The notes beneath the pieces are model-generated. The model saw nothing but the letters and a program-made list of their open reading frames with translations. It searched no databases and was not told where the DNA came from. A stretch of DNA of 64,000 nt from Paracoccus onubensis (GTDB lineage Bacteria > Pseudomonadota > Alphaproteobacteria > Rhodobacterales > Rhodobacteraceae). This document shows, piece by piece, positions 23,611-32,990 of this stretch. The position numbers were made by a program, and so were the translations under genes. How positions within the stretch are numbered: the stretch's first letter is position 1; each line of letters opens with the position of its first letter. Location: positions 1 through 64,000 of the forward strand of contig NZ_QZCG01000012.1 in the NCBI RefSeq assembly GCF_003591515.1, read 5' to 3'.

Positions 23611-26274
23611 TCAGCCAGCCGCTTTTTTGGCCGCAGGTTTCTTTGCGGCGGTTTTTTTGGCGGCCGGTTTCTTGGCCGTTTTCGATGCGGCCTTCTTTTT
23701 CGTGCCTTTTTTGGCCGATTTCGCGGCGATCAATTCAAGGGCCTGTTCCTGCGTGATATCATCGGGCGAGACATCCCGCGGCAAGGTCGCATTGATCTTT
23801 TCCCATTTGATGTAAGGACCATAACGGCCATTCATCACCTGGATTGAGCCTCCATCGGGATGGCTGCCCAGCTCGCGTAATGGGGTCGCGGCGGTCCTGC
23901 CGCGAATCTGCTTGGCGGCAAGAACTTCCACGGCGCGATTCATGCCCACGGTGAACACCTCGTCCACCTCTGGCAGATTGGCGTATTTCCGGCCATGTTT
24001 GACATAGGGGCCATAGCGCCCGATCCCGGCCTCGATCAACTCGCCGTCATCGGGATGCGGACCGACGGGGCGGGGCAGCGACAATAGCTGCAATGCCTTT
24101 TCCAGATCGATCTCCGCCGGATTCCAGCCTTTCGGGACCGAGGCGCGTGGCGGTTTCGGAACATCCTCCGTTGCCTCGCCCCGCTGCACATAGGGGCCGA
24201 ACCGTCCGGATTTCAGGCTGATATCGTCGCCACCATCCTGTCCCAGCACGCGGTCGCCCACCGCTTCCTCGCCATCGGGTGAGGATAGCGGGCGCGTATA
24301 GCGGCATTCGGGATAGTTCGTGCAACCAATGAACGCCCCGCCCGAACGCGCGGTTTTCAGGTTCAGCCGCCCGGCGCCGCAAAGCGGGCATTGACGCGGA
24401 TCGCCGCCATCTGCGCGAGGCGGGTAGAGATGCGGAGCAAGCGCGTCGTCGATCGCCTCCAGCACTTCGCCGATCCGCAGATCGGACGTGCCTTCGAGCG
24501 CCTTCGAGAAGTCTTTCCAGAAACGCCCCAGTACGTCGCGCCACACCCGGTCGCCCGCGCTGATCTCATCCAGCTCGTTTTCCAGATCGGCGGTGAAGTC
24601 GTAACTCAGGTAGCGCGGGAAATATTTGACAAGGAAGGTCGTGACCAACCGTCCCTTGTCTTCCGGAATCAGACGGTTCTTGTCCTTGCGGACATAGTCG
24701 CGATCCTGAATCGTGGTAACGATGCTGGCATAGGTCGAGGGACGCCCGATTCCCAGTTCCTCCATCCGCTTGACCAATGTGGCCTCAGTATATCGGGGCG
24801 GAGGTTGAGTGAAATGCTGACGGGCGGCGGTGCTGGCCGCGTCATTCATCAGCAGACCGGGGGCGGCACGCTGACCGGCGGGCGCGTCGGGCGCGCTGTC
24901 CCCCTTTTCGCGGGCTTTGGCGAATTCAGGCTCGAAGGATTTGGCGACCAGTGCGGCGGTTTCGCCTTCGCCGATCGCGGGCAGGCGCGCGCTGTCCTCA
25001 CCTTCGTCGTCGTCACGGCCCTGATCGTAGACCTTCAGAAAGCCGTCGAACAGCATTACCTGACCGGTCGCGCGCAGTCCGACCTGACCATCTGCGCTGC
25101 CGATCTCGACCGTGGTGCGCTCCATCCGGGCTGCTTCCATCTGGCTGGCGATGGTGCGTTTCCAGATCAGGTCATAAAGCTTGCGTTGGTCCTCGGCGGT
25201 CACCTTCAGCTTGTCGGTGGACAGCATCATGTCGGTGGGGCGGATACATTCATGCGCTTCCTGCGCGTTCTTGGCCTTGTTCTTGTACATGCGGGGCGAT
25301 TTCGGAAGATATTTTTCGCCGAACTTGGCTTTGATCGCGTCGCGGGCGGCCATCACGGCCTCGGGCGCCATGTCGATACCATCGGTTCGCATGTAGGTAA
25401 TCAGCCCCGCCTCATACAGCCTTTGTGCCGCCGACATGCAGGCCTTTGCGCCCATGCCCATCTTGCGGCTGGCTTCCTGCTGAAGCGTCGAGGTCATGAA
25501 GGGTGGCCAAGGATTGCGGCTGGCGGGTTTGGCGGTGACACTGGTCACGGTCAGATCGCGCGAGGTCACGGCACTGACGGCCATGGCGGCTTTTTCGGCG
25601 TTAGGCAGATCGAAACGTTCCAACTTCGATCCGGCCAGCGAAACCAGCTGCGCATCGTATTCCTGCCCCGCGGGAGTCGCCAGCCTTGCATGGACCGACC
25701 AGTATTCGCGAGCCTTGAAGGCCTCGATCTCCATCTCGCGGTCGACAATCAGGCGCAGGCAGACCGATTGCACCCGTCCCGCCGATTTTGCACCGGGCAG
25801 TTTGCGCCACAGGACCGGCGAGAGATTGAAGCCGACCAGATAATCAAGCGCACGACGGGCCAGATAGGCATCGACAAGCGCCTGATCGATCTCGCGCGGC
25901 TGTTTCATTGCCTCGCTGACGGCGGCTTTCGTAATGGCGTTGAAGGTCACGCGGCTGACATCCTTGCCGCCTTTCAGCGAAGATTGCAGCGCCTCCAGCA
26001 AATGCCATGAAATCGCCTCGCCCTCGCGGTCGGGGTCGGTGGCGAGGATCAGGCTGTTATCATCCTTCAGAGCGTCCCGGATCGCCTTGAGATGTTTCTT
26101 GCTGTCGCTTGCCACCTCCCATTTCATCGCGAAATCATCTTCGGTATCGACGCTGCCATCCTTCGGAGGCAGGTCGCGGACATGACCGAAACTGGCAAGC
26201 ACGCGATAGTCGCCGCCGAGATATTTCTCGATGGTTTTGGCTTTGGCCGGTGATTCGACGACGACAACGGGCAT
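23611..26274 (-). CDS. topA: DNA topoisomerase I
   Basis: An 887-residue type IA topoisomerase that relaxes negative supercoils. The TOPRIM domain starts MPVVVVESPAKAKTIEKYLG with DPDREGEAISWH as metal site; the catalytic tyrosine lies in ITYMRTDG. A four-cysteine zinc finger (CPLCGAG to TNYPECRY) and TopA C-terminal repeats follow (GRFGPYVQRG, GRYGPYVKHG, GRYGPYIKWE). The tail is a lysine/alanine-rich, H1-like stretch coded by A-rich homopolymers. I set the start at MPVVVV, which has GAGGT upstream; a longer in-frame extension is not supported. It lies downstream of dprA on the same strand. Confidence 0.96.
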   Translation of the reverse strand: MPVVVVESPAKAKTIEKYLGGDYRVLASFGHVRDLPPKDGSVDTEDDFAMKWEVASDSKKHLKAIRDALKDDNSLILATDPDREGEAISWHLLEALQSSLKGGKDVSRVTFNAITKAAVSEAMKQPREIDQALVDAYLARRALDYLVGFNLSPVLWRKLPGAKSAGRVQSVCLRLIVDREMEIEAFKAREYWSVHARLATPAGQEYDAQLVSLAGSKLERFDLPNAEKAAMAVSAVTSRDLTVTSVTAKPASRNPWPPFMTSTLQQEASRKMGMGAKACMSAAQRLYEAGLITYMRTDGIDMAPEAVMAARDAIKAKFGEKYLPKSPRMYKNKAKNAQEAHECIRPTDMMLSTDKLKVTAEDQRKLYDLIWKRTIASQMEAARMERTTVEIGSADGQVGLRATGQVMLFDGFLKVYDQGRDDDEGEDSARLPAIGEGETAALVAKSFEPEFAKAREKGDSAPDAPAGQRAAPGLLMNDAASTAARQHFTQPPPRYTEATLVKRMEELGIGRPSTYASIVTTIQDRDYVRKDKNRLIPEDKGRLVTTFLVKYFPRYLSYDFTADLENELDEISAGDRVWRDVLGRFWKDFSKALEGTSDLRIGEVLEAIDDALAPHLYPPRADGGDPRQCPLCGAGRLNLKTARSGGAFIGCTNYPECRYTRPLSSPDGEEAVGDRVLGQDGGDDISLKSGRFGPYVQRGEATEDVPKPPRASVPKGWNPAEIDLEKALQLLSLPRPVGPHPDDGELIEAGIGRYGPYVKHGRKYANLPEVDEVFTVGMNRAVEVLAAKQIRGRTAATPLRELGSHPDGGSIQVMNGRYGPYIKWEKINATLPRDVSPDDITQEQALELIAAKSAKKGTKKKAASKTAKKPAAKKTAAKKPAAKKAAG

Positions 26275-26544
26275 TGGGACCTCGGAACGGTTGCAACGGG
26301 GCGGCAACATGGGTGGCAGGGGAGGCAGAGTCAACGTCTCATGGCATCAGGGCTTTATATTGGACGGTGCGCATGTGCGACAGGGTTACCCGTCTGCCCC
26401 CGCAGCCAGCGTGAAATTGCCGGATCAAATGCACCGGTTCGCGGCGCCAGCCGCTGGCTGATGACAATTGCGACAACTGCCTGTCCTCCTGCGGTCGGTA
26501 GGCCGGGGATCGGGCCGGAAGATATGCGATTGCGGGTTTTCCGG

Positions 26545-27684
26545 TCAGTTTAGGGCGATCTTACCGCCGGGCATCCGGATGATCCGGCCCTGTACCTCCA
26601 ATGCGAGGATCGCGGCGTTTGCTGCAGCCGCGGATAATCCCAGTTCACGGATCAGGTCATTTTCATCGGTTGGGCTAGGCGTGAGTTGCGACAGGATCTG
26701 CGCTTCCCACGTGGCGGGATCCACAGCTTGTTCGGGATATGGAGCGGATTGGTCCGATTCTGTGGCGTTCTCCGACGACCTGTCGGGACGCTGCACTTCC
26801 AATGCTTCGATCACATCCGCTGCGCTGCGCACCAGATGAGCGCCGTCCCGGATAAGCTGATTACAGCCCGACGCCCTGGAATCCATCGGGTGACCGGGCA
26901 CCGCCATGACGTCGCGCCCCTGATCCAGTGCATATCTGGCGGTAATCAATGAACCGGACCGATGCGCCGCCTCGATCACCACAACGGCCTGGGAAAGCCC
27001 GGATATGATCCGGTTGCGGGCCGGAAAATGGCGTGCCGCCGGGACGGTTCCGGGAGGCTGTTCGGATATGACCGCGCCCTGCACAGCGATCCGCATCAGC
27101 AATTCCGTATTCTCGGCCGGATACGGGATATCGACGCCCCCGGCCAGAACCGCGACGGTTCCAGTCGCCAGCGCCGCATGATGGGCAGCCGCGTCGATCC
27201 CACGTGCCATTCCGGCAATGACGGCGTGGCGGTTTTGCCCCAGCCCCACGGCCATTCCGCGCGCCATGCGCAGCCCAAGCGACGAGGCGTTGCGGGCGCC
27301 GATCACGGCAATCGGAGAAAGCGTCAGCCAATCCGCTTCACCCAGCAGCCAGAGCACCGGCGGTGAAGCATCGATCTGACGCAGGGCAGGTGGGTAAAGG
27401 GGCGAATCATGGCGGATCAGTTTTGCCCCTGCCTTTCGTCCTGCCCGTAATTCGGCGGCTGCGACGGCTTCGGGGCAGGGGGAATAATCTGCTACGCCGG
27501 CAGCGGCGGCGATTTCGGGCAATGCCTCAAAGGCGGCGCGGACGCTGCCATGTTCATTCACCAGCCGGTGAAAGGTCGCCGGGCCGACCCGGCGGGAACG
27601 GATGAGGCGGAGCCAGGTCAAATCGTCGTCCCTTGCCGCCGGGCGGGGGGGAAGGGGGGCGGGCGGAACGAAACCGGTATCCAT
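26545..27684 (-). CDS. dprA: DNA-processing protein DprA
   Basis: A 379-residue DprA, which binds incoming single-stranded DNA and loads RecA during natural transformation. A short N-terminal SAM-like helical region (DLTWLRLIRSRRVGPATFHR) precedes the Rossmann-type core with VIGARNASSLGLRMARGMA, GMARGIDAAAHHAAL and FPARNRIISGLSQAVVVIEA. A winged-helix tail (LIRELGLSAAAANAAILALE) closes it. The ATG at 27684 has AGAGG upstream; one at 27702 is six codons longer. About 270 bases separate it from topA. Other competence genes are absent from the window. Confidence 0.94.
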   Translation of the reverse strand: MDTGFVPPAPLPPRPAARDDDLTWLRLIRSRRVGPATFHRLVNEHGSVRAAFEALPEIAAAAGVADYSPCPEAVAAAELRAGRKAGAKLIRHDSPLYPPALRQIDASPPVLWLLGEADWLTLSPIAVIGARNASSLGLRMARGMAVGLGQNRHAVIAGMARGIDAAAHHAALATGTVAVLAGGVDIPYPAENTELLMRIAVQGAVISEQPPGTVPAARHFPARNRIISGLSQAVVVIEAAHRSGSLITARYALDQGRDVMAVPGHPMDSRASGCNQLIRDGAHLVRSAADVIEALEVQRPDRSSENATESDQSAPYPEQAVDPATWEAQILSQLTPSPTDENDLIRELGLSAAAANAAILALEVQGRIIRMPGGKIALN

Positions 27685-27818
27685 GAACTGCCTCTGCTTC
27701 ATCCTGAGGCAAGGATAACCGGTGATTCGTTAATAAATGATTGAAAGAAAGGTCAGAGAAGAATTCGCCTTTGGCACGATACGCCTCCGCGGTCACGCCG
27801 GCCCCGCATGTTTCCGGG

Positions 27819-29243
27819 TTACCCTTTCGCCGATCCCCCGACCGTCAGTCCGCCGATCATCAACGTGGGCTGGCCAACCCCGACCGGCACCCATTGTCCC
27901 TGTTTGCCGCAATTGCCGATGCCGGGATCAAGCGCCATGTCGTTGCCGACGGCGCGAATATGCTGCAACGCGGTTGCGCCGTCTCCGATCAGGGTCGCGC
28001 CGCGAATTGAGTCTCCGATCTGGCCATTATGCACACGGTAGGCCTCGGTGCAGGAGAAGACGAATTTGCCGTTGGTGATATCAACCTGTCCGCCGCCGAA
28101 GCCCACGGCGTAGATGCCATCCTTCAGATCGGAAAGGATCGCCGCGGGATCGGCATCGCCGCCCGGCATATAGGTATTGGTCATGCGCGGCATGGGGGCA
28201 TGGGCATAGCTTTCGCGACGGCCATTGCCGGTCGGTTCCACGCCCATCAGCCGGGCGTTCTGGCGGTCCTGCATGTAGCCGACAAGGATACCGTCCTCGA
28301 TCAGTACGTTCCGGGCCGGAGGGGTTCCCTCGTCATCGACGCTGAGAGATCCGCGCCGGTCGGGAATGGTCCCGTCATCCACGACGGTGACCCCCGGAGC
28401 GGCCACGCGTTGTCCCATCAGCCCCGCGAATGCCGAGGCCTTCTTGCGGTTGAAATCCCCCTCCAACCCGTGCCCCACGGCCTCGTGCAGCAGGATTCCG
28501 GGCCAGCCCGGCCCCAGCACCACGTCCATCACCCCAGCGGGTGCGGGCACCGAGCGCAGATTCACAAGGGCGATCCGCAGGGCTTCGTCTATGGCGGGCT
28601 GCCAATGCGCGGGCTCCATCAACCCGTCCAGCGATACGCGTCCGCCACCTCCGTGATTGCCGGATTCGCGGCGATCGTTATTCTCGACGATGACTGCGAC
28701 ATTCAGTCGCGCCATTGGCCGGATATCGGTGACCAGCCCGCCTTCGGGGCGCAGGATCGTCACCTCCTGCAGCGACGAAGCGATGGAGGCGGTCACCTGC
28801 ACGACCCGGGGATCTCTGGCCCGTGCATAAGCGTCGATTTCCCGCAGCAGCTCGATTCTCCGGGCGATCGGAATACCCCCCGCCGGGTCGATCGCAGCAT
28901 AAAGCGACGCGGCCCGCATCGGTGCGGGATCAGCCAGTTTCCCGCCACCCGCGCCCACGGCAAGTCGTGCGGTTTCCGCCGCCCTGCGAAGAGATTCCTT
29001 TGTGATTTCAGTAGAGTGAGCGTAACCCGTGACCTCGCCTCGCACCGCTCTTAGGCCAAAACCGCGATTCGCGGTATAGCTGGAATTGCGCAACCGGCCG
29101 TCATCGAACACCAGCGTTTCGGCGGTGGTTCTTTCGAAAAACAACTCGCCATCATCTGCGCCGGCAACGGCGTCCTGAAGGATTGTCAGGGCTTCGTCCC
29201 GATCAAGAGACTGGGCAAACGGGTCAAACTGGTCGCGTTTCAT
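27819..29243 (-). CDS. tldD: Metalloprotease TldD
   Basis: A 474-residue TldD subunit, partner of TldE/PmbA in a zinc protease that degrades unfolded or ribosomally made peptides. The metal motif HEAVGHGLEGDFNRKKASAF is intact. The ATG at 29243 starts MKRDQFDPFA; a much longer frame reaching 29480 overlaps ctaC and is not coding. It is divergent from ctaC with a 200-base gap that must hold both promoters, an order I recall from many Rhodobacteraceae. tldE is not in the window. Confidence 0.94.
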   Translation of the reverse strand: MKRDQFDPFAQSLDRDEALTILQDAVAGADDGELFFERTTAETLVFDDGRLRNSSYTANRGFGLRAVRGEVTGYAHSTEITKESLRRAAETARLAVGAGGGKLADPAPMRAASLYAAIDPAGGIPIARRIELLREIDAYARARDPRVVQVTASIASSLQEVTILRPEGGLVTDIRPMARLNVAVIVENNDRRESGNHGGGGRVSLDGLMEPAHWQPAIDEALRIALVNLRSVPAPAGVMDVVLGPGWPGILLHEAVGHGLEGDFNRKKASAFAGLMGQRVAAPGVTVVDDGTIPDRRGSLSVDDEGTPPARNVLIEDGILVGYMQDRQNARLMGVEPTGNGRRESYAHAPMPRMTNTYMPGGDADPAAILSDLKDGIYAVGFGGGQVDITNGKFVFSCTEAYRVHNGQIGDSIRGATLIGDGATALQHIRAVGNDMALDPGIGNCGKQGQWVPVGVGQPTLMIGGLTVGGSAKG

Positions 29244-29443
29244 GGGCGGGCAACTCCGTTGGTGGCGGGCCGTGTAATTTTGTTCTTTCGCAGCGAGATG
29301 CGGCGAATTTCGCTTCAAATACCGATGTATCACTTGCCCGAGAGGCTGAGATATGGTCATAGAACGGACTATGTGAAAGGGAAAGGGGCGGCCTTGCGCG
29401 GCCCCTGCGGCCATACCGGCCTCACCAAACGCGACGGGATGGA

Positions 29444-30343
29444 ATGATGGCAAAAGCGATGATTCGGCGTGCAGCTGCAACAGTAACGGGACTGGCAGGA
29501 ACAGGTTTGCTGGCCAGTGCGGCTTTCGCGCAGGATGTTTTGGGAGAGCTGCCGGTGATCGGCAAGCCGGTCGCCAAGGGGACGGGCTTTCAGCCCGCCG
29601 TGACCGAACTGGCGCGGGACCAGCAATGGCTGGATCATTTCGTGCTGATCATCATTGCGGTGATCACGCTTTTCGTCTGCGCTCTGCTGCTGATCGTCAT
29701 CCTCCGCTACAACAGCCGTTCGAATCCGGTTCCGGCGAAATTCACCCATAATACCCCGGTCGAGATCGTCTGGACGCTGGTGCCGGTGCTGATCCTCGTC
29801 GTGATCGGTGCCTTCTCGCTTCCGGCGCTGTTCCGCAGTCAGGAAATGCCGCCGAACCCGGATGTGGTTATCAAGGCGATCGGTAACCAGTGGTACTGGT
29901 CCTATGAATATCCCGACAATGAAGTCAGCTTCGATTCGATCATGCTGACCAAGGAAGAACTGGCCGATAACGGTTACAGCGAGGATGAATATCTTCTCGC
30001 TACCGATACCGAGGTCGTGGTGCCGGTCGGCAAGACCGTTCTTCTGCAGGTCACCGCGAATGACGTGATCCACAGCTGGACCATTCCCGCTTTTGCGATC
30101 AAGCAGGACGCCGTTCCGGGCCGGATCGCGCAAGCCTGGTTCAATGTCGAGCAAGAAGGCGTGTATTTCGGTCAGTGCAGCGAGCTTTGCGGGATCAACC
30201 ATGCCTATATGCCCATCGTCGTGAAAGCCGTCGCGCCCGAAAAATATATCGCCTGGGTGGAAGAGCAGGGCGGTTCGCTCAGCGAAGAAGAGCAGGCGGC
30301 CCTGATGGATGATTCCGGGATCGCAGTGGCCTCGGCCAACTGA
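29444..30343 (+). CDS. ctaC: Cytochrome c oxidase subunit II
   Basis: A 299-residue subunit II of aa3-type cytochrome c oxidase, which accepts electrons from cytochrome c. A signal peptide ends at AAFAQ, then two membrane helices (about 63-85 and 103-125) and the periplasmic cupredoxin domain follow. The CuA site GQCSELCGINHAYMPI (from about residue 242) and the aromatic patch QWYWSYEYP are complete. Two adjacent ATG codons open the gene; Paracoccus CtaC also begins MMA. It leads the cluster ctaC-ctaB-(small gene)-ctaG-ctaE. Subunit I is encoded elsewhere. Confidence 0.97.
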   Translation: MMAKAMIRRAAATVTGLAGTGLLASAAFAQDVLGELPVIGKPVAKGTGFQPAVTELARDQQWLDHFVLIIIAVITLFVCALLLIVILRYNSRSNPVPAKFTHNTPVEIVWTLVPVLILVVIGAFSLPALFRSQEMPPNPDVVIKAIGNQWYWSYEYPDNEVSFDSIMLTKEELADNGYSEDEYLLATDTEVVVPVGKTVLLQVTANDVIHSWTIPAFAIKQDAVPGRIAQAWFNVEQEGVYFGQCSELCGINHAYMPIVVKAVAPEKYIAWVEEQGGSLSEEEQAALMDDSGIAVASAN

Positions 30344-30368
30344 TCCCCTAATACAGAAACGCGCAGGA

Positions 30369-31286
30369 ATGTCTGATACCCACGCATATGATCACACACC
30401 CGAGGCAGAGTTCGGCGACTTTGTCGCGCTGCTGAAGCCTCGGGTGATGTCGCTTGTGGTGTTCACGGCTTTTGTCGGGCTGTGGGTCGCGCCTGTGCCG
30501 ATGCATCCTTTCCTTGTTTTCTGCTCGGTCCTTTTTATCGCCCTTGGGGGCGGGGCGTCGGGCGCATTGAACATGTGGTATGATGCAGATATCGATGCCG
30601 TGATGAATCGCACCCGGGGGCGCCCGATTCCTTCGGGCCGCGTGACAGGGGGCGAGGCGCTTGGCCTTGGCCTTGGCCTGACGGTGATTGCGGTCATGAT
30701 GCTGGGGCTGACGGCGAACTGGTTTGCTGCCGGGTTCCTGGCCTTCACGATATTCTTCTATGCCGTCATCTACACGATGTGGCTGAAACGCTGGACGCCG
30801 CAGAACATCGTGATCGGCGGTGCCGCAGGGGCATTTCCTCCGATGATCGGCTGGGCCTGCGCAACTGGCGGAATCAGCGTTGAGTCGTTCCTGATGTTCG
30901 CGTTGATCTTCTTCTGGACGCCGCCGCATTTCTGGGCGCTCGCGCTGTTCATGAAAGAGGATTATCACAAGGCAGGCGTTCCGATGCTGACGGTCACGCA
31001 TGGTCGCGCCGTCACTCGCCGCCATATCTTCGGCTATACGCTTGTGCTGGCGCCTTTCGCGCTTTGGCTTGGGCTGACCTCCGTCGGCGGTCCGATCTAT
31101 CTTGCGGTGGCCCTGGTGCTGAACGTGCTGTTCATTCGTGGCGGCTGGCAGATCATGCGCCGGAGCGAAGAAACGGCGATTGCCGATAATTACGCTGTCG
31201 AACGACGGGTGTTCAAACTGTCTCTATACTACCTGTTCCTGCATTTCCTGGCCCTTATGGTCCAGCATTGGGTGGGGGCATGGTGA
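30369..31286 (+). CDS. ctaB: Protoheme IX farnesyltransferase (haem O synthase)
   Basis: A 305-residue UbiA-type membrane enzyme that adds farnesyl to haem b, giving haem O, precursor of haem A for the oxidase. The first Asp-rich motif NMWYDADIDAVMNRTRGRPI and the second region DYHKAGVPMLTVTHG are present, with about nine hydrophobic segments. GCAGGA lies just before the chosen ATG; a longer frame starting inside ctaC is not used. The stop shares a base with the next start, so translation is coupled. Confidence 0.95.
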   Translation: MSDTHAYDHTPEAEFGDFVALLKPRVMSLVVFTAFVGLWVAPVPMHPFLVFCSVLFIALGGGASGALNMWYDADIDAVMNRTRGRPIPSGRVTGGEALGLGLGLTVIAVMMLGLTANWFAAGFLAFTIFFYAVIYTMWLKRWTPQNIVIGGAAGAFPPMIGWACATGGISVESFLMFALIFFWTPPHFWALALFMKEDYHKAGVPMLTVTHGRAVTRRHIFGYTLVLAPFALWLGLTSVGGPIYLAVALVLNVLFIRGGWQIMRRSEETAIADNYAVERRVFKLSLYYLFLHFLALMVQHWVGAW

Positions 31287-31483
31287 TGCAGCAGTTCCAG
31301 ACCGAACATGAACTGCACCGCCGCCGGCGCTCGCGCAATGTGGGGCTTGGGCTGGTGCTGGCCGCATTTGTCGCATTGGTTTTTGCTTTGACCGTGGTCA
31401 AGGTGCGTCAGGGCGACCTGATGGAGGCTTTCGACCATCAGCCGCGCACATCAATCGTGCCACAGGATGAGGCAAGCGAATGA
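31286..31483 (+). CDS. Small membrane protein of the cta cluster
   Basis: A 65-residue single-pass protein: a basic N-terminus (HELHRRRRSRN), one helix (VGLGLVLAAFVALVFALTVV) and a short soluble tail. It is nested between ctaB and ctaG with overlaps on both sides (TGATG and ATGA), a position where related bacteria have a small conserved gene sometimes called a CoxF-like or oxidase assembly protein. No catalytic or metal motif is visible. It may hold assembly factors together, but this is inferred from context. Confidence 0.75.
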   Translation: MQQFQTEHELHRRRRSRNVGLGLVLAAFVALVFALTVVKVRQGDLMEAFDHQPRTSIVPQDEASE

Positions 31484-32043
31484 ACCGTGATACCCGCACC
31501 CTATTCGGCCTTGTCGCCGTCGTGCTGACGATGGGCGCACTCGCATGGGCGGCCGTTCCGTTCTACAACTGGTTCTGCAGGGTCACAGGCTTTGCCGGAA
31601 CGACACAGGTTTCAACTCAGGCGCCCGATGAGGTGCTGGAGGAAGTCGTTCGTGTTCGCTTTGATGCTAATGTCGACGGCGATCTTGGCTGGACCTTCCG
31701 TCCCATGCAGACAAAAATGGATGTTCGCATCGGTGAGAATGCGATGGCCTTCTACGAGGCCGTCAACAATACCGACGAGACAATCACCGGTACGGCCAGT
31801 TATAATGTTGCGCCGGATGTGGCGGGATATTATTTCAGCAAAATCCAGTGCTTCTGCTTTACCGAGCAAACACTGGAGCCGGGTGAACGGGTGGAGATGC
31901 CGGTCAATTTCTACGTCGATCCGGAAATGGTCGACGATGCCGATGCAAGCTGGGTGCGGGACATCACGCTGTCCTACACCTTCCACCGGACCGAACCGAA
32001 GCAGGCCGCGCTTGACGCGGAACCGGCAAGTAACGTCAACTGA
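31480..32043 (+). CDS. ctaG: Cytochrome c oxidase assembly protein CtaG (Cox11)
   Basis: A 187-residue copper chaperone that delivers CuB to subunit I. One N-terminal membrane helix (about 9-28, ending AVPFYNWFCRVTGFAGTTQ) anchors a periplasmic immunoglobulin-like domain. The copper-binding cysteines lie in KIQCFCFTEQTLEPGE. Length is typical of alphaproteobacterial Cox11. It overlaps the preceding small gene by four bases and is followed 26 bases later by ctaE. Confidence 0.95.
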   Translation: MNRDTRTLFGLVAVVLTMGALAWAAVPFYNWFCRVTGFAGTTQVSTQAPDEVLEEVVRVRFDANVDGDLGWTFRPMQTKMDVRIGENAMAFYEAVNNTDETITGTASYNVAPDVAGYYFSKIQCFCFTEQTLEPGERVEMPVNFYVDPEMVDDADASWVRDITLSYTFHRTEPKQAALDAEPASNVN

Positions 32044-32069
32044 TCCGAGGAGCCGACGGGGACTCACAT

Positions 32070-32900
32070 ATGGCGCACGCAAAGAACCACGATTATCATA
32101 TTCTTCCGCCCTCTATCTGGCCCGCTATCGGTGCGTTGTCGGCGTTTCTGATGCTGTACGGCGCCGTTGGCTGGATGCATGCCGATGAAGTACATCTTTT
32201 CAAGATTCCGGTCTCGGGCCCCTGGCTGTTCCTGATCGGTCTTGCCGGTGTGCTGTATGTCATGTTCAGCTGGTGGTCCGATGTCGTCCGCGAAGGCGAA
32301 AGCGGCGATCATACGCCAGTGGTCCGCATCGGCCTGCAATATGGCTTCCTCCTGTTCATCATCTCGGAAGTGATGTTCTTCGTCGCCTGGTTCTGGAACT
32401 TCATCAAGAACGCGATGTATCCGATGGGCCCGGAAAGCCCGCTGAAGGACGGCGTCTGGCCGCCGGAAGGTATCGTGACCTTCGACGCCTGGCATCTGCC
32501 GTTCATCAACACGCTGATCCTGTTGCTGTCGGGTGTGGCCGTTACCTGGGCGCACCATGCATGGGTGCATGAGGGGGATCGCAAGACCGTCATTCGCGGC
32601 CTCATCATTGCGGTTGTTCTGGGCGTGTTCTTCTCGATCCTGCAGGCATATGAATACAGCCACGCGGCATTCGGACTGGCTGATACCGCCTATGCCGGCG
32701 CGTTTTACATGGCGACGGGCTTCCATGGCTTCCACGTCATCATCGGGACGATCTTCCTGCTGGTCTGCCTGATTCGCTTCTCGCGCGGGCAGATGACGCA
32801 GGAGCAACATGTCGGGTTCGAGGCTGCGGCCTGGTACTGGCACTTCGTCGATGTGGTCTGGCTGTTCCTGTTCGCTGTGGTCTATATCTGGGGAAGCTGA
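32070..32900 (+). CDS. ctaE: Cytochrome c oxidase subunit III
   Basis: A 276-residue seven-helix subunit III of aa3 oxidase, which stabilises subunit I and supports proton uptake. HDYHILPPSIWPAIGALSAF, EVMFFVAWFWNFIKNAMYPM and AAWYWHFVDVVWLFLFAVVY are characteristic stretches. It closes the coupled cta group and is followed by a strong hairpin with a T-rich tail, so most transcripts probably end here. Confidence 0.96.
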   Translation: MAHAKNHDYHILPPSIWPAIGALSAFLMLYGAVGWMHADEVHLFKIPVSGPWLFLIGLAGVLYVMFSWWSDVVREGESGDHTPVVRIGLQYGFLLFIISEVMFFVAWFWNFIKNAMYPMGPESPLKDGVWPPEGIVTFDAWHLPFINTLILLLSGVAVTWAHHAWVHEGDRKTVIRGLIIAVVLGVFFSILQAYEYSHAAFGLADTAYAGAFYMATGFHGFHVIIGTIFLLVCLIRFSRGQMTQEQHVGFEAAAWYWHFVDVVWLFLFAVVYIWGS

Positions 32901-32919
32901 TCCCCGGCAGACAATTCCG

Positions 32920-32954
32920 ACGGCGCGGGGTATCTTCCCGCGCCGTTTTCTTTT
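32920..32954 (+). terminator. Rho-independent terminator after ctaE
   Basis: ACGGCGCGGG and CCCGCGCCGT make a perfect 10-bp stem with a seven-base loop, followed by TTTCTTTT. It lies 19 bases past the ctaE stop and about 35 bases before surf1, so surf1 needs read-through or its own promoter. Confidence 0.85.
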
Positions 32955-32990
32955 GGGCCAGGCCCCTTATCGAAGGCTTTTCCGTTATTC

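Noticed and set aside
24391..26010. 539-codon plus-strand frame opposite topA
   Set aside because: Antisense shadow of topoisomerase I with no recognisable motif.
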